Assembly: GCF_900106585.1 (NCBI RefSeq)
Contig: NZ_FNWH01000006.1
Span: forward strand, 1,270,502 to 1,334,501
Reading direction: 5' to 3'
Source: Acidaminococcus timonensis
GTDB taxonomy: Bacteria > Bacillota > Negativicutes > Acidaminococcales > Acidaminococcaceae
Length of the DNA stretch: 64,000 nucleotides
Shown: positions 37,861 to 48,014 of the stretch, one piece after another
Numbering within the stretch: the stretch's first letter is position 1
How the letters are laid out: every line of letters begins with the position of its first letter
Translations under genes and position numbers: made by a program
The notes under the pieces: model-generated
Told to the model about the DNA's origin: nothing
The model's database searches: none
Seen by the model: the letters and a program-made list of their open reading frames with translations, nothing else

Positions 37861-38808
37861 TTACCGGCTCTTCCTGTACCCCGTCTTCCGGTCCACCGGG
37901 TTGTCCAGCGGTTCCCCTGCCAGGTAATGCTTCAGGTTGGTGGCAGCGATGTTCACCACGTTGTCCCAGGTCCTGGCCAGATGATGATCGCCACTGATGT
38001 GGGGGGTGATCACCAGGTTGGGCGTATCCCACAGCGGGTCTTCCGCCGGCAGGGGTTCCGGATCCGTCACGTCCAGAGCCGCTCCGGAAAGGTGGCCGTT
38101 CCGCAGCGCCTGACGCAGGTCGTCCTGCACCACGGCATTGCCCCGGCCGCAGTTGATGAACCAGGCACCGGGCTTCATGGCCGCAAACACCCGGGCATCG
38201 TACAGGTGGGTAGTCTCCGGCGTACCGGGCAGCACACTGGCCACCACATCCGCCCGGGGAAGGAGCCCGGGCAGGTCCTCCAGGGTCCCCATTTCGTCCG
38301 CTTCTGCAGGCACAGCTCCCCGATGGCGCCGGATGCCGATCACATGGGCCCCCAGCAGTTTGCACAGCCGTCCGAAGGCCCGGCCGATGTTGCCGAAACC
38401 CACCACCACCACGGTGGCATCCTCCAAGCTGGTAACCGTCCCCTCGTCCTTCCACTGGTGAGCCTTCTGGTTATCATGGTACAGATACAATTTTTTCATC
38501 ATGGCCAGCAGCAGGGCCAGCATATGTTCAGAAAGAGCCTGGCCATAGGCACCGGTGCTGTTGGTCAGCTGCACCCGTTCCGGCAGGATGCCCGGCTTGC
38601 AGTAGGCATCGGCCCCGGCGGAATTCAGCTGCAGCCATTTCAGGTTCCGGCAGCGGCCCAGAAGTTCCGGCTGCACATTGCCCAGGATCACCTCGGCTTC
38701 CGCCAGCTTTTCCGGGTCCCTTCCATAATAGAAATCCGCCTGGGGCGCAGCCGCCTCCAGGATCTTTTGATCCGATTCCCGCACAAACATGGGGACAGCG
38801 ATTTTCAT
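37861..38808 (-). CDS. D-isomer-specific 2-hydroxyacid dehydrogenase (315 aa)
   Basis: NAD(P)-dependent oxidoreductase reducing 2-oxoacids to D-2-hydroxyacids or the reverse. NAD-binding Rossmann motif VVVGFGNIGRAFGRL (near 134-148). Catalytic residues: Arg in NCGRGNAVV (near 225), Glu in DVTDPEPLPAEDPLW (near 249-263) and His in ITPHISG (near 271). Substrate is unresolved; the GFGNIGRAFG type resembles GhrA-like or phosphoglycerate-dehydrogenase-like enzymes. AAAGGTGG precedes the ATG. Confidence 0.9.
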   Translation of the reverse strand: MKIAVPMFVRESDQKILEAAAPQADFYYGRDPEKLAEAEVILGNVQPELLGRCRNLKWLQLNSAGADAYCKPGILPERVQLTNSTGAYGQALSEHMLALLLAMMKKLYLYHDNQKAHQWKDEGTVTSLEDATVVVVGFGNIGRAFGRLCKLLGAHVIGIRRHRGAVPAEADEMGTLEDLPGLLPRADVVASVLPGTPETTHLYDARVFAAMKPGAWFINCGRGNAVVQDDLRQALRNGHLSGAALDVTDPEPLPAEDPLWDTPNLVITPHISGDHHLARTWDNVVNIAATNLKHYLAGEPLDNPVDRKTGYRKSR

Positions 38809-38904
38809 AGTAGTACCACCTTTCGGGAAAATGTTCTAAAAATCCATTTTTATTGTACAGGAAAGAGAGGACGGACGCAAGGGGAAGGAGGGAGGAGGGA
38901 GGGG

Positions 38905-38982
38905 GTAAGTGGATAGTGGTTAGTGGATAGTGGGTAGTGGGTAGTGGGTAAGTGAGTAAGTGGCCAAGTGGCTAGGTGGATG
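38905..38982 (+). repeat. Degenerate TAGTGGG heptamer array
   Basis: About ten 7-bp units, regular in the middle (TAGTGGA, TAGTGGT, TAGTGGG) and decaying to AAGTGAG and AAGTGGC at the right. A purine-rich GGAGGGA run precedes it. Confidence 0.8.
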
Positions 38983-38985
38983 GTT

Positions 38986-39045
38986 GGGGAGATTCGTAGG
39001 GACGACCCGTCAGGGGCGTCCGTTCCCAGGTCTGCAAGCGGCGGA
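38986..39045 (+). repeat. Repeat type 3, half copy
   Basis: Contains CGTAGGGACGACCCGTCAGG followed by the terminal CGTTCCCAGGTCTGCAAGCG found in other copies. It again adjoins a heptamer array. Between it and the secF terminator (39046-39111) there is only a short CACTACCCACCAGCCACT block, the complement of the heptamer type. Confidence 0.65.
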
Positions 39046-39111
39046 TGGCTGCCTTGGTCTGCGTGCAAAAAAGTCCTTTCCCAGCCACTCCCCACTACCC
39101 ACCAGCCACTG

Positions 39112-39151
39112 AAAAAGGGAGGCTGTGATTTTTTCACAGCCTCCCTTTTTC
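39112..39151. terminator. secF terminator
   Basis: A strong stem (AAAAAGGGAGGCTGTGA with its complement) directly after the secF stop, with T-runs on both strands and the shared TGTGA...TCACA core. It ends the long ruv-que-sec operon. Confidence 0.88.
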
Positions 39152-39154
39152 AAT

Positions 39155-40039
39155 TTACTTTCTCCCCAGTTTCTTCCGGAAGAACAGCCACATGCTGCCT
39201 GCCAGGAAGGTGGACGTATAGAACCCGCTGCAGAAGCCTACCAGCATGGCAAAGGAGAAGTTGTGGATGGTCTCCCCGCCGAACAGGAAAATGGCCACTA
39301 CGGCGAACAGGGTGGTCAGCGTGGTGTACACGCTCCGGGTCATGGTCTGCCAGATGCTGGCATCCACCAGATCCCCCATGCTCTCGCTGCGCCGATGGGT
39401 ATGCAGGTTTTCCCGGATCCGGTCGAACACCACGATAGTGCCGTTGACAGAATACCCTACCACGGTCAGCAGCGCCGCCACAAAGGAAGAATCGATCTCC
39501 AGATGGAGCACCGAGAACCAGGTCAGGGTCACCAGCACGTCGATGATCAGTGCAACGATGGCCGCCAGGGCGAACCGCAGCTCGAACCGGATGGTGATGT
39601 AGATGATCATGAGCACCCAGCTCAGGACCACAGCGCCTACAGCGCTCTTCACCAGATCCTTGCCCACGGTGGCGCCTACGTTTTCCACCCGCAGCACCTC
39701 GTTCTGGCCCAGCTTGTCAGTCATGTCCTTCATGACTTCCACCCGCTGGCTGTCAGAGATCAGCCCGGTCCGGATCAGCACCGATTCGCTGCTTTCCACC
39801 TGCTGGTCACTGCTTCCCAGCTGGATGATGCTGTTGCCCAGATCATGGCTGGTCAAAACGCTCCGCACCTGGGATACCGTCACCGGCTGGGCGAACTTCA
39901 CATCCAGGATGCTGCCGCCGGTAAAGTCGATGCCCAGGTTGAACCCCCGGGTAAACATGGATACGATCCCCACGATCAGGACAATGGCCGTAATGGAAAA
40001 GAAGATCTTGGCATGTTGTACAATGGAGAACTTTTTCAT
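39155..40039 (-). CDS. secF: Protein translocase subunit SecF (294 aa)
   Basis: RND-type partner of SecD that uses the proton-motive force to help complete protein export. Six membrane segments with the large external loop (about 40-130). Signatures: GIDFTGGSILDVKF (near 36-49) and DRIRENL (near 206-212) in the C-terminal half. Overlaps the end of secD by four bases. Last gene of the operon. Confidence 0.95.
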   Translation of the reverse strand: MKKFSIVQHAKIFFSITAIVLIVGIVSMFTRGFNLGIDFTGGSILDVKFAQPVTVSQVRSVLTSHDLGNSIIQLGSSDQQVESSESVLIRTGLISDSQRVEVMKDMTDKLGQNEVLRVENVGATVGKDLVKSAVGAVVLSWVLMIIYITIRFELRFALAAIVALIIDVLVTLTWFSVLHLEIDSSFVAALLTVVGYSVNGTIVVFDRIRENLHTHRRSESMGDLVDASIWQTMTRSVYTTLTTLFAVVAIFLFGGETIHNFSFAMLVGFCSGFYTSTFLAGSMWLFFRKKLGRK

Positions 40040-41283
40040 CGTGCCGCCTCCTCTTTTTCCTTTTTGTGATCCAGGCCCCGCACCCCATACCAGGCAGGGT
40101 TCGTAACGAGCCGGCTGCCAATCAGGGCGCTGAGGATGAATTTCGTTACCGTGACAGCGGTGAACATACTGATCAGTACGCCCAGGGCCAATGTCACGGC
40201 GAACCCTTTGATGGGTCCGGTTCCCAGATAGAACAGCACCGCAGCCGCTATCAGGGTAGTCACGTTGGAGTCCAGGATGGTGGTGAAAGCCCGGGAGAAG
40301 CCGGAACTGACCGCCGCCCGCAGGGTCTTGCCCGCTTTGACTTCTTCCTTGAACCGTTCAAAGATCAGCACGTTGGCATCCACGGCCATCCCGATGGACA
40401 GGATGATCCCGGCGATGCCCGGCAGGGTCAGGGTGGCATTCAGCCCCTTCATCACCGCCAGCAGCAGCAGGGTGTACAGCAGCAGCACGATATCGGCCAC
40501 CAGCCCGCTCAGGCGGTAGTACAGCAGCATGAACAGGAATACCCCGGCCAGCCCGATGGCGAAAGCCTTCACGCTGGCGTCCTTGGCATCCTGGCCCAGG
40601 GTGGGTCCCACCGTCCGGTTCTCCACCACTTCCAGCTTCACAGGCAGAGAGCCGCTGCGCAGCAGAATGGCCAGATGTTCAGCTTCCTTGGCATCCTTGG
40701 AACCGGTGATCTGGGCGTTGCCGCCGGTGATGGCTTCATTCACCCGGGGAGCAGTCAGTACCTGGCCGTCCAGCAGGATGGCGATCTGTCTGCCCACGTT
40801 CCGGGCGGTCATGTCGGCGAATTTTTTCGCCCCTTCTTCGTTGAATTTCAGGGTGACCACAGGGTTGCCGCTCTGGTCGGCACTGGCCTTGGAATCCTGC
40901 AGGTCCTTACCGGTCAGCCCGGTGTTGCCATCCATGTCCTTGAATTCCAGCATGGCGGTCTTGCCCAGCATGGCAATGGCCTTTTCCGGATCCTTGACAC
41001 CCGGCAGTTCCACAATGATCTTATCCTTGCCCTGGCGCTGGATCACCGGTTCCGTCAGGCCCAGTTCGTTGACCCGGCGTTCGATGATCTGGATGGAGCG
41101 GTTGATGGCATCGTCATCCACTTTGGCTTCTTCCGTGGGCTGTGCCTGCAGCACCACATGGGTACCTCCCTGCAGGTCCAGGCCCTGTTTGACCGTACTG
41201 GCCAGCGGCTTGATGAATACGGCAAACGCAATGATGATGGCCAGCACTGAAACCAGCAGCTTGACCCGATTTTTAGCCTCCAA
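40036..41283 (-). CDS. secD: Protein translocase subunit SecD (415 aa)
   Basis: Signatures: GLDLQGGTHVVLQ (near 35-47) after the first membrane segment, the P1 periplasmic domain (about 50-230) with a GTTAMLEF-type stretch (near 108), and five C-terminal membrane segments with SIGMAVDANVLIFERFKEE (near 296-314). The length is the short form common in Firmicutes. It lies with yajC upstream and secF downstream, the usual yajC-secD-secF order, with the folate gene inserted between. Confidence 0.95.
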   Translation of the reverse strand: MEAKNRVKLLVSVLAIIIAFAVFIKPLASTVKQGLDLQGGTHVVLQAQPTEEAKVDDDAINRSIQIIERRVNELGLTEPVIQRQGKDKIIVELPGVKDPEKAIAMLGKTAMLEFKDMDGNTGLTGKDLQDSKASADQSGNPVVTLKFNEEGAKKFADMTARNVGRQIAILLDGQVLTAPRVNEAITGGNAQITGSKDAKEAEHLAILLRSGSLPVKLEVVENRTVGPTLGQDAKDASVKAFAIGLAGVFLFMLLYYRLSGLVADIVLLLYTLLLLAVMKGLNATLTLPGIAGIILSIGMAVDANVLIFERFKEEVKAGKTLRAAVSSGFSRAFTTILDSNVTTLIAAAVLFYLGTGPIKGFAVTLALGVLISMFTAVTVTKFILSALIGSRLVTNPAWYGVRGLDHKKEKEEAAR

Positions 41284-41295
41284 AATGATTCCTCC

Positions 41296-41871
41296 TCATT
41301 TTCCGTTGGTCTTGCATACCCGCAAGCCTTTTTCAGTACACAAGTAACGGACTTTTGCATCATGGGCATTGGTGGGCAGTTCTTTCTGCACCTGTACCTC
41401 ATACCCGATTGCCATGGGAACCGCTTTGGTGCACCGTGGCAGGAAGCGATCGTAGTAGCCGGCGCCCCGGCCCAGCCGTTCACCGGCCGGTGTGAAGCCC
41501 AGCCCCGGGGTCAGCACCAGGTCGATCTCCTCCGGTGCCACCGCTTCCACAGGTTCCTGGGGCGTCCGGATGCCGTACCGGTCCCGTCCCAGCTTCTTCA
41601 ATGTAACCAGCCGGGCCGCCTGCATCTCTCCCGGTCCCTCCAGGATCTGGGGCACGCAGACGGTCTTGCCCATGTTGAGAGCCGTCTGGAGGGACTGGTC
41701 GATATTCACTTCCCCGGGTTCTCCCAGGTAGCCCATAATGACCTTTCCTTCCAGGAACAGCCGGCTGTTCACGATGTGGCTGTTGATTTCCCGGTTGAAT
41801 TTATGGATTTCCCGCTGGTTCAGGCGCTTGATCCGCTCCCTGATTTCCAGCCGGACCGCTTTCTTGTCCAT
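41296..41871 (-). CDS. 5-formyltetrahydrofolate cyclo-ligase (191 aa)
   Basis: ATP-dependent conversion of 5-formyl-THF to 5,10-methenyl-THF, returning a storage folate to one-carbon metabolism. Family motifs: GYLGEPGEVNID (near 46-57) and the C-terminal PGLGFTPAGERLGRGAGYYD (near 128-147), the ATP/substrate loop. The start overlaps the yajC stop (TAATG), so it is translationally coupled within the sec cluster, where it is not usually found. Confidence 0.92.
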   Translation of the reverse strand: MDKKAVRLEIRERIKRLNQREIHKFNREINSHIVNSRLFLEGKVIMGYLGEPGEVNIDQSLQTALNMGKTVCVPQILEGPGEMQAARLVTLKKLGRDRYGIRTPQEPVEAVAPEEIDLVLTPGLGFTPAGERLGRGAGYYDRFLPRCTKAVPMAIGYEVQVQKELPTNAHDAKVRYLCTEKGLRVCKTNGK

Positions 41872-42290
41872 TATTTCCCTTCCCCGGTCCCTTCTTCGGG
41901 TCTGGCTTCTTCAGCCGCTGCTTCTGCAGGGGCTGCAGCCGGCTGTTCCGGTTCTGCCTTGACGGTTTCCTTCACCGGTTCCTTCTTTTCTTCTTTCTTT
42001 TCGTCCGGTTTGCTGCCATGGTCGAACGCCGTGGTTACAACACCGCCCACCGCGCTTTTCCGGATGTGGATTTCCACTCCTTTGGCCACTTTGATGCGGA
42101 TCCGGTCGTCCTGCACCTTGGTGATGGTGCCGAAAATGCCACCGATGGTGACGATATTCGTCCCGATCTTCAGGGAATCCAGCATTTCGCTTCGTTTCTT
42201 CTGATCCCGTTTCTGGGGACGGTAGATCATCACATAGAAGATCACACCCATCAGGATAAAGGGCCAGGCCATTTGAAGCAAGTTTTCCAT
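41871..42290 (-). CDS. yajC: Preprotein translocase subunit YajC (139 aa)
   Basis: One membrane helix (about 8-22, WPFILMGVIFYVMIY) followed by the conserved RPQKRDQKKR and NIVTIGGIFGTI blocks. The last 45 residues are a low-complexity Glu/Lys/Pro/Ala extension not present in short YajC proteins. YajC associates with SecDF-YidC. The ATG at 42290 has GGAGG nine bases upstream; the longer frame starts at TTG. It follows tgt by six bp. Confidence 0.93.
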   Translation of the reverse strand: MENLLQMAWPFILMGVIFYVMIYRPQKRDQKKRSEMLDSLKIGTNIVTIGGIFGTITKVQDDRIRIKVAKGVEIHIRKSAVGGVVTTAFDHGSKPDEKKEEKKEPVKETVKAEPEQPAAAPAEAAAEEARPEEGTGEGK

Positions 42291-42296
42291 CTGCAA

Positions 42297-43430
<1,134 letters not shown>

Positions 43431-43438
43431 TTATGGAA

Positions 43439-44455
43439 TCAATGGATGAACATGGCGTCGCCGAAGCTGAAGAACCGGTACTTGTTCTCCACGGCCACCT
43501 GATAGGCATGGAGGATCTTCTCCCGGCTGGACAGGGCGGACACCAGCATCACCAGCGTACTCTGGGGCAGGTGGAAGTTGGTCACCAGGGCATCCACGAA
43601 CTTGAACTGGTAGCCCGGATAGATAAAGATTTCCGTCCAGTTGCCACCGGCTTTCATGACGCCGCTGGCCCCGGCGCTCTCCAGGGTCCGCACACTGGTG
43701 GTGCCCACGGCAATGATCCGCCGTCCTTCCCGCTTGGCCTTGTTGATGGCGTCCGCGGCTTCCTGGGATACGGTGTAGAATTCCCGGTGCATCTTGTGAT
43801 CTTCCACCTTGCTCTCATTGACCGGACGGAACGTGCCCAGCCCCACATGCAGGGTGACGAACACTTCCTCCACGCCCATGTCCTTGATCTTTTTCAGCAG
43901 CTCTTTCGTGAAGTGCAGGCCGGCGGTCGGTGCCGCAGCGCTGCCCCGTTCCCGGTTGTACACCGTCTGGTACCGTTCCTTGTCCTTCAGTTTTTCGTGG
44001 ATATAGGGCGGCAGAGGGGTTTCGCCCAGCCGGTCCAGGATTTCCTCGAAAATGCCGTCGTAATGGAACCGGGCGATCCGGCCCCCGAAATCGGTGGTAT
44101 CCAGGATCTCGCAGCTCAGTTCATCGCTGAACTTGATCTGGGCACCCTTCTGCAGTTTCTTCCCCGGCTTCACCAGCACTTCCCAGTCCGTGGCGTTCTT
44201 CCGGGTCAGCAGGAACACTTCCACATGGGCCCCGGTGGTCTTGAACCCGTGGAGACGGGCCGGGATCACCCGGGTATCGTTGAACACCAGCAGGTCGCCG
44301 GGTTTCAGGTATTCCGGCAGATTGTAGAAATGCCGGTGCTCCAGTTCTCCGGTATTCTTGTCCATGACCAGCAGCCGGGAAGAATCCCGGGGTTCCACCG
44401 GCGTCTGGGCGATCAGCTCCTTGGGCAGATCATAATCAAAATCTGTTACATCCAT
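43439..44455 (-). CDS. queA: S-adenosylmethionine:tRNA ribosyltransferase-isomerase QueA (338 aa)
   Basis: Adds the cyclopentene-epoxide precursor to preQ1-modified tRNA, the step after Tgt. Family landmarks: [20 protein letters not shown] (5-24), [11 protein letters not shown] (near 59-69), [11 protein letters not shown] (near 172-182) and TTSVRTLES (near 241-249). Positioned between spoIID and tgt in a head-to-tail run. Confidence 0.96.
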   Translation of the reverse strand: MDVTDFDYDLPKELIAQTPVEPRDSSRLLVMDKNTGELEHRHFYNLPEYLKPGDLLVFNDTRVIPARLHGFKTTGAHVEVFLLTRKNATDWEVLVKPGKKLQKGAQIKFSDELSCEILDTTDFGGRIARFHYDGIFEEILDRLGETPLPPYIHEKLKDKERYQTVYNRERGSAAAPTAGLHFTKELLKKIKDMGVEEVFVTLHVGLGTFRPVNESKVEDHKMHREFYTVSQEAADAINKAKREGRRIIAVGTTSVRTLESAGASGVMKAGGNWTEIFIYPGYQFKFVDALVTNFHLPQSTLVMLVSALSSREKILHAYQVAVENKYRFFSFGDAMFIH

Positions 44456-44469
44456 GGTTCTTAACTCCT

Positions 44470-45786
44470 CTAATATACCTTTTTGATTTTTACACCCTGG
44501 TAGTAATGGGCCAGGATGGTCTTATAATAGTCGCGTTTGCCTTTAGCTGCCCTGCTGAGGGCCATGCCTCGGGCGCCCCACTGGCTGAGCCCCACGCCGT
44601 GGCCCCAGCCGTTTCCGGTGAACGTCACCTTTTCCCCGTCCACTCCTGTGAACAGGTGCAGATCCCCAACGGACGCAGAATCGGTGCCACCCTTTTCGTT
44701 GATGGGGATGGTCTTTTTGCCCACCGGGTAGCCGTAGCCATTGGTGATGGTCACATCCAGTTCTTTGGGCCGTTCCAGTCCGATGCTCACATCGAACAGG
44801 GTGCTGTCCAGGGCCAGCAGGCTCCGCACCTGGCTGCCCGTCAGGGTCAGGCTCTTTTTGGAGCCCACGAAGGTCAGCCGCTTCACCCGCCCGGAAACAC
44901 CCCGGTCAGGGGTATAGGCCATGGGGGCTGCCGTACGGGCGGAAAGCCGGATGCCCTGCAGGTCGCCCAGCTGGTAGCCTCCCTGGCTCAAAAGCCGGGT
45001 GAGCTGCACCCGGGTCAGGCTCTTCGTCCAGGCATAGCGGGGAGAATCCTGGTCGTAATCCTTCACGGCCTGCAAATAGGGAATGTCTTTGCCCCACACG
45101 GCACTGGCCGCTTCCGTATAGCCGCCCCCGCTGCTGTGGAACACCGCCTGGATGGGCGCCCCATCGTACAGAGCGGCCATGCCGCAGGTGGCATCCACCA
45201 GCTTCGTGGTGTTGGCGTTCTCTCCTTCGATGCCACCGTACACCTGACCCATTTCATTGGCCCGGATGTCGAAGTTGGCATACTTGGGGTTGTCCATCGA
45301 ATATAAGGCGAAGGAACGGGCCGCCACAGCCTGGGCCTTGATGGCTTCGTCAGGCCACAGAGGCAGCACTTCCCGGGCCACCACCCCGTACAGGTACTGC
45401 TCCAGGGGAAGGGAATTCACCACGTTCAGGTTCTTCTTTCCGCTGTTCAGCAGCACCGTCAGGGCGCCCCGGTACTTTTTCCGGTTCACCAGAACCGGAT
45501 TCTTCGGGTCCCCTGCCAGAAGGGAAGCCGTACTGCCTGCCAGTTTCTTCTGGTCCGCATACAGACTGCCCTGCTTCACGCTCACATAATGGGTGCCCGG
45601 GGCCAACACCGTAGTCCGGCCGCTGCCGTCCACCACTTTGATTTTGCCGGTGGAACTCACCTGGGCCGAAAACTGGTCCACAGCCAGGCCCACCCGCAGT
45701 CTGGGCCCCGCAGAGCCCGCCCCCAGTGCCACCCCCTGCACCAGGAGCACCAGCACACACAGGAAAAACGCCAGACCCTTCCTCAT
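44470..45786 (-). CDS. SpoIID/LytB-domain secreted protein (438 aa)
   Basis: Signal peptide (hydrophobic 5-20, cleavage near GVALGA). The SpoIID/LytB domain spans about 110-400, with [18 protein letters not shown] (near 122-139), [10 protein letters not shown] (near 150) and the terminal signature [19 protein letters not shown] (near 387-405). SpoIID is a lytic transglycosylase of sporulation and LytB enhances amidase. A sporulation role cannot be inferred here; a vegetative wall function is more likely. The start overlaps... no gene upstream beyond the four-base overlap of its ATG region with the ruvB stop. Confidence 0.88.
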   Translation of the reverse strand: MRKGLAFFLCVLVLLVQGVALGAGSAGPRLRVGLAVDQFSAQVSSTGKIKVVDGSGRTTVLAPGTHYVSVKQGSLYADQKKLAGSTASLLAGDPKNPVLVNRKKYRGALTVLLNSGKKNLNVVNSLPLEQYLYGVVAREVLPLWPDEAIKAQAVAARSFALYSMDNPKYANFDIRANEMGQVYGGIEGENANTTKLVDATCGMAALYDGAPIQAVFHSSGGGYTEAASAVWGKDIPYLQAVKDYDQDSPRYAWTKSLTRVQLTRLLSQGGYQLGDLQGIRLSARTAAPMAYTPDRGVSGRVKRLTFVGSKKSLTLTGSQVRSLLALDSTLFDVSIGLERPKELDVTITNGYGYPVGKKTIPINEKGGTDSASVGDLHLFTGVDGEKVTFTGNGWGHGVGLSQWGARGMALSRAAKGKRDYYKTILAHYYQGVKIKKVY

Positions 45787-46796
45787 TTTCCCTGCTCCTC
45801 CGGATAGGGTACCCCCAGATACCGATAGGCTGCCAGGGTGGCCTGCCGTCCTTTCGGGGTCCGCTGGAGCATGCCCAGCTGCATCAGATAGGGTTCATAG
45901 ACATCTTCCAGGGTCTCCGCTTCTTCGTTCAGGGAGGCGGCCAGCGTATCCACACCCACAGGCCGGCCCCCGAAATCCTTCACCAGCTTCTTCAGCAGGC
46001 GACGGTCGTTCTGGTCCAGACCCAGGTCGTCGATTTCCAGTCGTTCCATGGCCCGCCGGCATACATCCCGGGTGATGGTATCACACCCTGCCACTTCGGC
46101 AAAGTCCCGTACCCGTTTCAGCAGCCGGTTGGCCACCCGGGGCGTACCCCGGCTGCGGCGGCCGATTTCATAGGCTCCCTCCGGCTCGATGGTCACCTTC
46201 AGGATTTCTGCCGCCCGCTGCACGATGATCTGCAGTTCCTCCGGATTGTAGAATTCCAGATGGCAGATGACGCCGAACCGATCCCGCAAAGGTGCCGCAA
46301 TGGAACCCATGCGGGTGGTGGCTCCGATCAGGGTGAACCGGGGCAGATCCAGCCGTACACTGCGGGCCGCCGGCCCCTTGCCGATGATGATGTCCAGGGC
46401 GTAATCTTCCATGGCCGAATAGAGGATTTCCTCCACGGTCTTGGGCAGCCGGTGGATTTCATCGATGAACAGCACATCGCTGTCGCTCAGGTTGGTCAGG
46501 ATGGCCGCCAGGTCCCCCTGCCGTTCCAGGGCCGGACCGCTGGTGATCCGGATGTTCACATTCAGTTCATTGGCGATGATGTTGGCCAGGGTGGTCTTCC
46601 CCAGACCAGGCGGTCCGTACAGGAGGACGTGATCCAGGGCTTCTTTCCGTTTCAGGGCCGCCTGGATGAACACCTCCATATTCTTCTTCACTTTGCTCTG
46701 GCCGATGTATTCCGCCAGCCGCCGGGGGCGCAGGCTGTACTGCCAGCCGTCCTGGGCCTGCTCCGGCCCGGCGATCACACGATTGGTATCTTCCAT
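45783..46796 (-). CDS. ruvB: Holliday junction branch-migration ATPase RuvB (337 aa)
   Basis: AAA+ motor of the RuvAB complex. Walker [10 protein letters not shown] at 61-69, Walker [11 protein letters not shown] (near 109-118), sensor/arginine-finger region [18 protein letters not shown] (near 159-176) and the C-terminal winged-helix domain. Length standard. Its start immediately follows the ruvA stop. Confidence 0.97.
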   Translation of the reverse strand: MEDTNRVIAGPEQAQDGWQYSLRPRRLAEYIGQSKVKKNMEVFIQAALKRKEALDHVLLYGPPGLGKTTLANIIANELNVNIRITSGPALERQGDLAAILTNLSDSDVLFIDEIHRLPKTVEEILYSAMEDYALDIIIGKGPAARSVRLDLPRFTLIGATTRMGSIAAPLRDRFGVICHLEFYNPEELQIIVQRAAEILKVTIEPEGAYEIGRRSRGTPRVANRLLKRVRDFAEVAGCDTITRDVCRRAMERLEIDDLGLDQNDRRLLKKLVKDFGGRPVGVDTLAASLNEEAETLEDVYEPYLMQLGMLQRTPKGRQATLAAYRYLGVPYPEEQGK

Positions 46797-47414
46797 TTAA
46801 CCCCTCCGATACAGCATCTTCAAAGCTTCGTCCAGCAGCTGTTCCACCGTGCTTTCCGGTTTCACAGGGAGCCGTTTCAGGACGGCATCGATTTCGTCCC
46901 GTCTGAAGCCCAGGGACGCCAGCCCTTCCGCCACAGCCCCCAGGGTGGTGGTGTCATCGTCCAGGTCATTTTCATTGAAGGAAACCTCATTCCCATCCTC
47001 GTCCTGGAGCCCTTCCGGCGCCACCATATCCTTCAGTTCCAGAAGAAGCCGTTCCGCTGTTTTTTTGCCGATACCCGGCAGCTTGGTAAGGAATTTCACA
47101 TCCCGGTTCTTCACTGCCAGATAGAAGCTGTCCACTTTGGACGCCGACAGGATGCCCTGGGCCATCTTGGGCCCGATGCCGCTCACCGTGATCAGCTGGG
47201 TAAACAGGCTGTAGGCATCATAGGAAAGGAAGCCGAACAGCTGCAGGGCATCTTCCCGTACTGACAGATACGTATAGACCTTCACCTTCTGGTCCACCTG
47301 CAGCCGGGCCAGGTCACCGGTGTTCATGAAAATCCGGTACCCTACCCCGCCAGTGTCCACCAGGATGAAATTCGTTCCCATATGGTCGATCCGGCCGGTA
47401 ATGAATCCGATCAT
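46797..47414 (-). CDS. ruvA: Holliday junction branch-migration protein RuvA (205 aa)
   Basis: Junction-binding tetramer subunit. OB fold (1-65, beginning MIGFITGRIDH), two HhH motifs (VSGIGPKMAQGILS near 77-90; LPGIGKKTAERLLLELKD near 112-129) and a C-terminal RuvB-contacting domain joined by an acidic linker (about 140-158, NENDLDDDT). Overlaps ruvC by four bases. Confidence 0.97.
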   Translation of the reverse strand: MIGFITGRIDHMGTNFILVDTGGVGYRIFMNTGDLARLQVDQKVKVYTYLSVREDALQLFGFLSYDAYSLFTQLITVSGIGPKMAQGILSASKVDSFYLAVKNRDVKFLTKLPGIGKKTAERLLLELKDMVAPEGLQDEDGNEVSFNENDLDDDTTTLGAVAEGLASLGFRRDEIDAVLKRLPVKPESTVEQLLDEALKMLYRRG

Positions 47415-47908
47415 CGCATTCTCTCCCGCAGTTCCTGTTCCCGGATGAAGTTCAGCCCTGTAATCCCGATGGCCAGGGCATCGGCCACGTCATCCGGTTT
47501 GGGTTTTTCCTGGATATGGAGCAGCTTCTGCACCATATAGGTCACCTGGTTCTTGTCCGCACGCCCGGTGCCGGTGATGGCCTGTTTCACCTGGATGGGC
47601 GTATAGCCGTAGACCGGCAGGCCCGCATTGGCCGCCGTCAGCAGGATGATGCCCCGGGCCTCTCCCACGGCAATGGCCGTGGTCACGTTCCGGTTGAAGA
47701 ACAGCTTTTCCACGCTCATGAAATCCGGTTTGTATTCCGCAATGAGTGCCGTCAGTTCCTCATAGATCTTCTTCAGCCGCAGCTCCGGCAGCATATCCTT
47801 GTCCGTAAAGACCGCCCCGTAATGGACGGGAATCAGCCGGCTCCGTTCCAGGCGCACCAGTCCGTAGCCGCAGATTGCCGTACCCGGGTCGATTCCCAAT
47901 GCCAGCAT
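47411..47908 (-). CDS. ruvC: Crossover junction endodeoxyribonuclease RuvC (165 aa)
   Basis: Resolves Holliday junctions. Acidic catalytic residues: Asp in LGIDPGTAICGYG (near 4-16), Glu in VEKLFFNRN (near 66-74) and Asp in KPDDVADALAIGI (near 137-149). The ATG at 47908 has GAGGGG eight bases upstream; the longer frame begins at TTG. A terminator-like hairpin lies only about 25 nt upstream, between yebC and this gene. Confidence 0.95.
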   Translation of the reverse strand: MLALGIDPGTAICGYGLVRLERSRLIPVHYGAVFTDKDMLPELRLKKIYEELTALIAEYKPDFMSVEKLFFNRNVTTAIAVGEARGIILLTAANAGLPVYGYTPIQVKQAITGTGRADKNQVTYMVQKLLHIQEKPKPDDVADALAIGITGLNFIREQELRERMR

Positions 47909-47931
47909 GTGCAATTCCCCTCTCTCATGGT

Positions 47932-47977
47932 TAAAAAAGCCGGCCCCCGGGGAAAGAAGTTCCCCAGCCGGCCGGCC
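47932..47977 (-). terminator. Terminator hairpin between yebC and ruvC
   Basis: A G+C-rich stem (GGCCGGCTGGGGAA with TTCCCCGGGGGCCGGC, imperfect) followed on the minus strand by six T. It ends about 25 nt before ruvC, leaving no room for a separate promoter after it. Confidence 0.75.
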
Positions 47978-48014
47978 TTATGGTCTCCCGGGATGCCTGT
48001 TCGGCATGCACCCC

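Noticed and set aside
37861-38808. Vancomycin-type VanH dehydrogenase
   Set aside because: It belongs to the broad 2-hydroxyacid dehydrogenase family; no ligase or dipeptidase neighbours support VanH.
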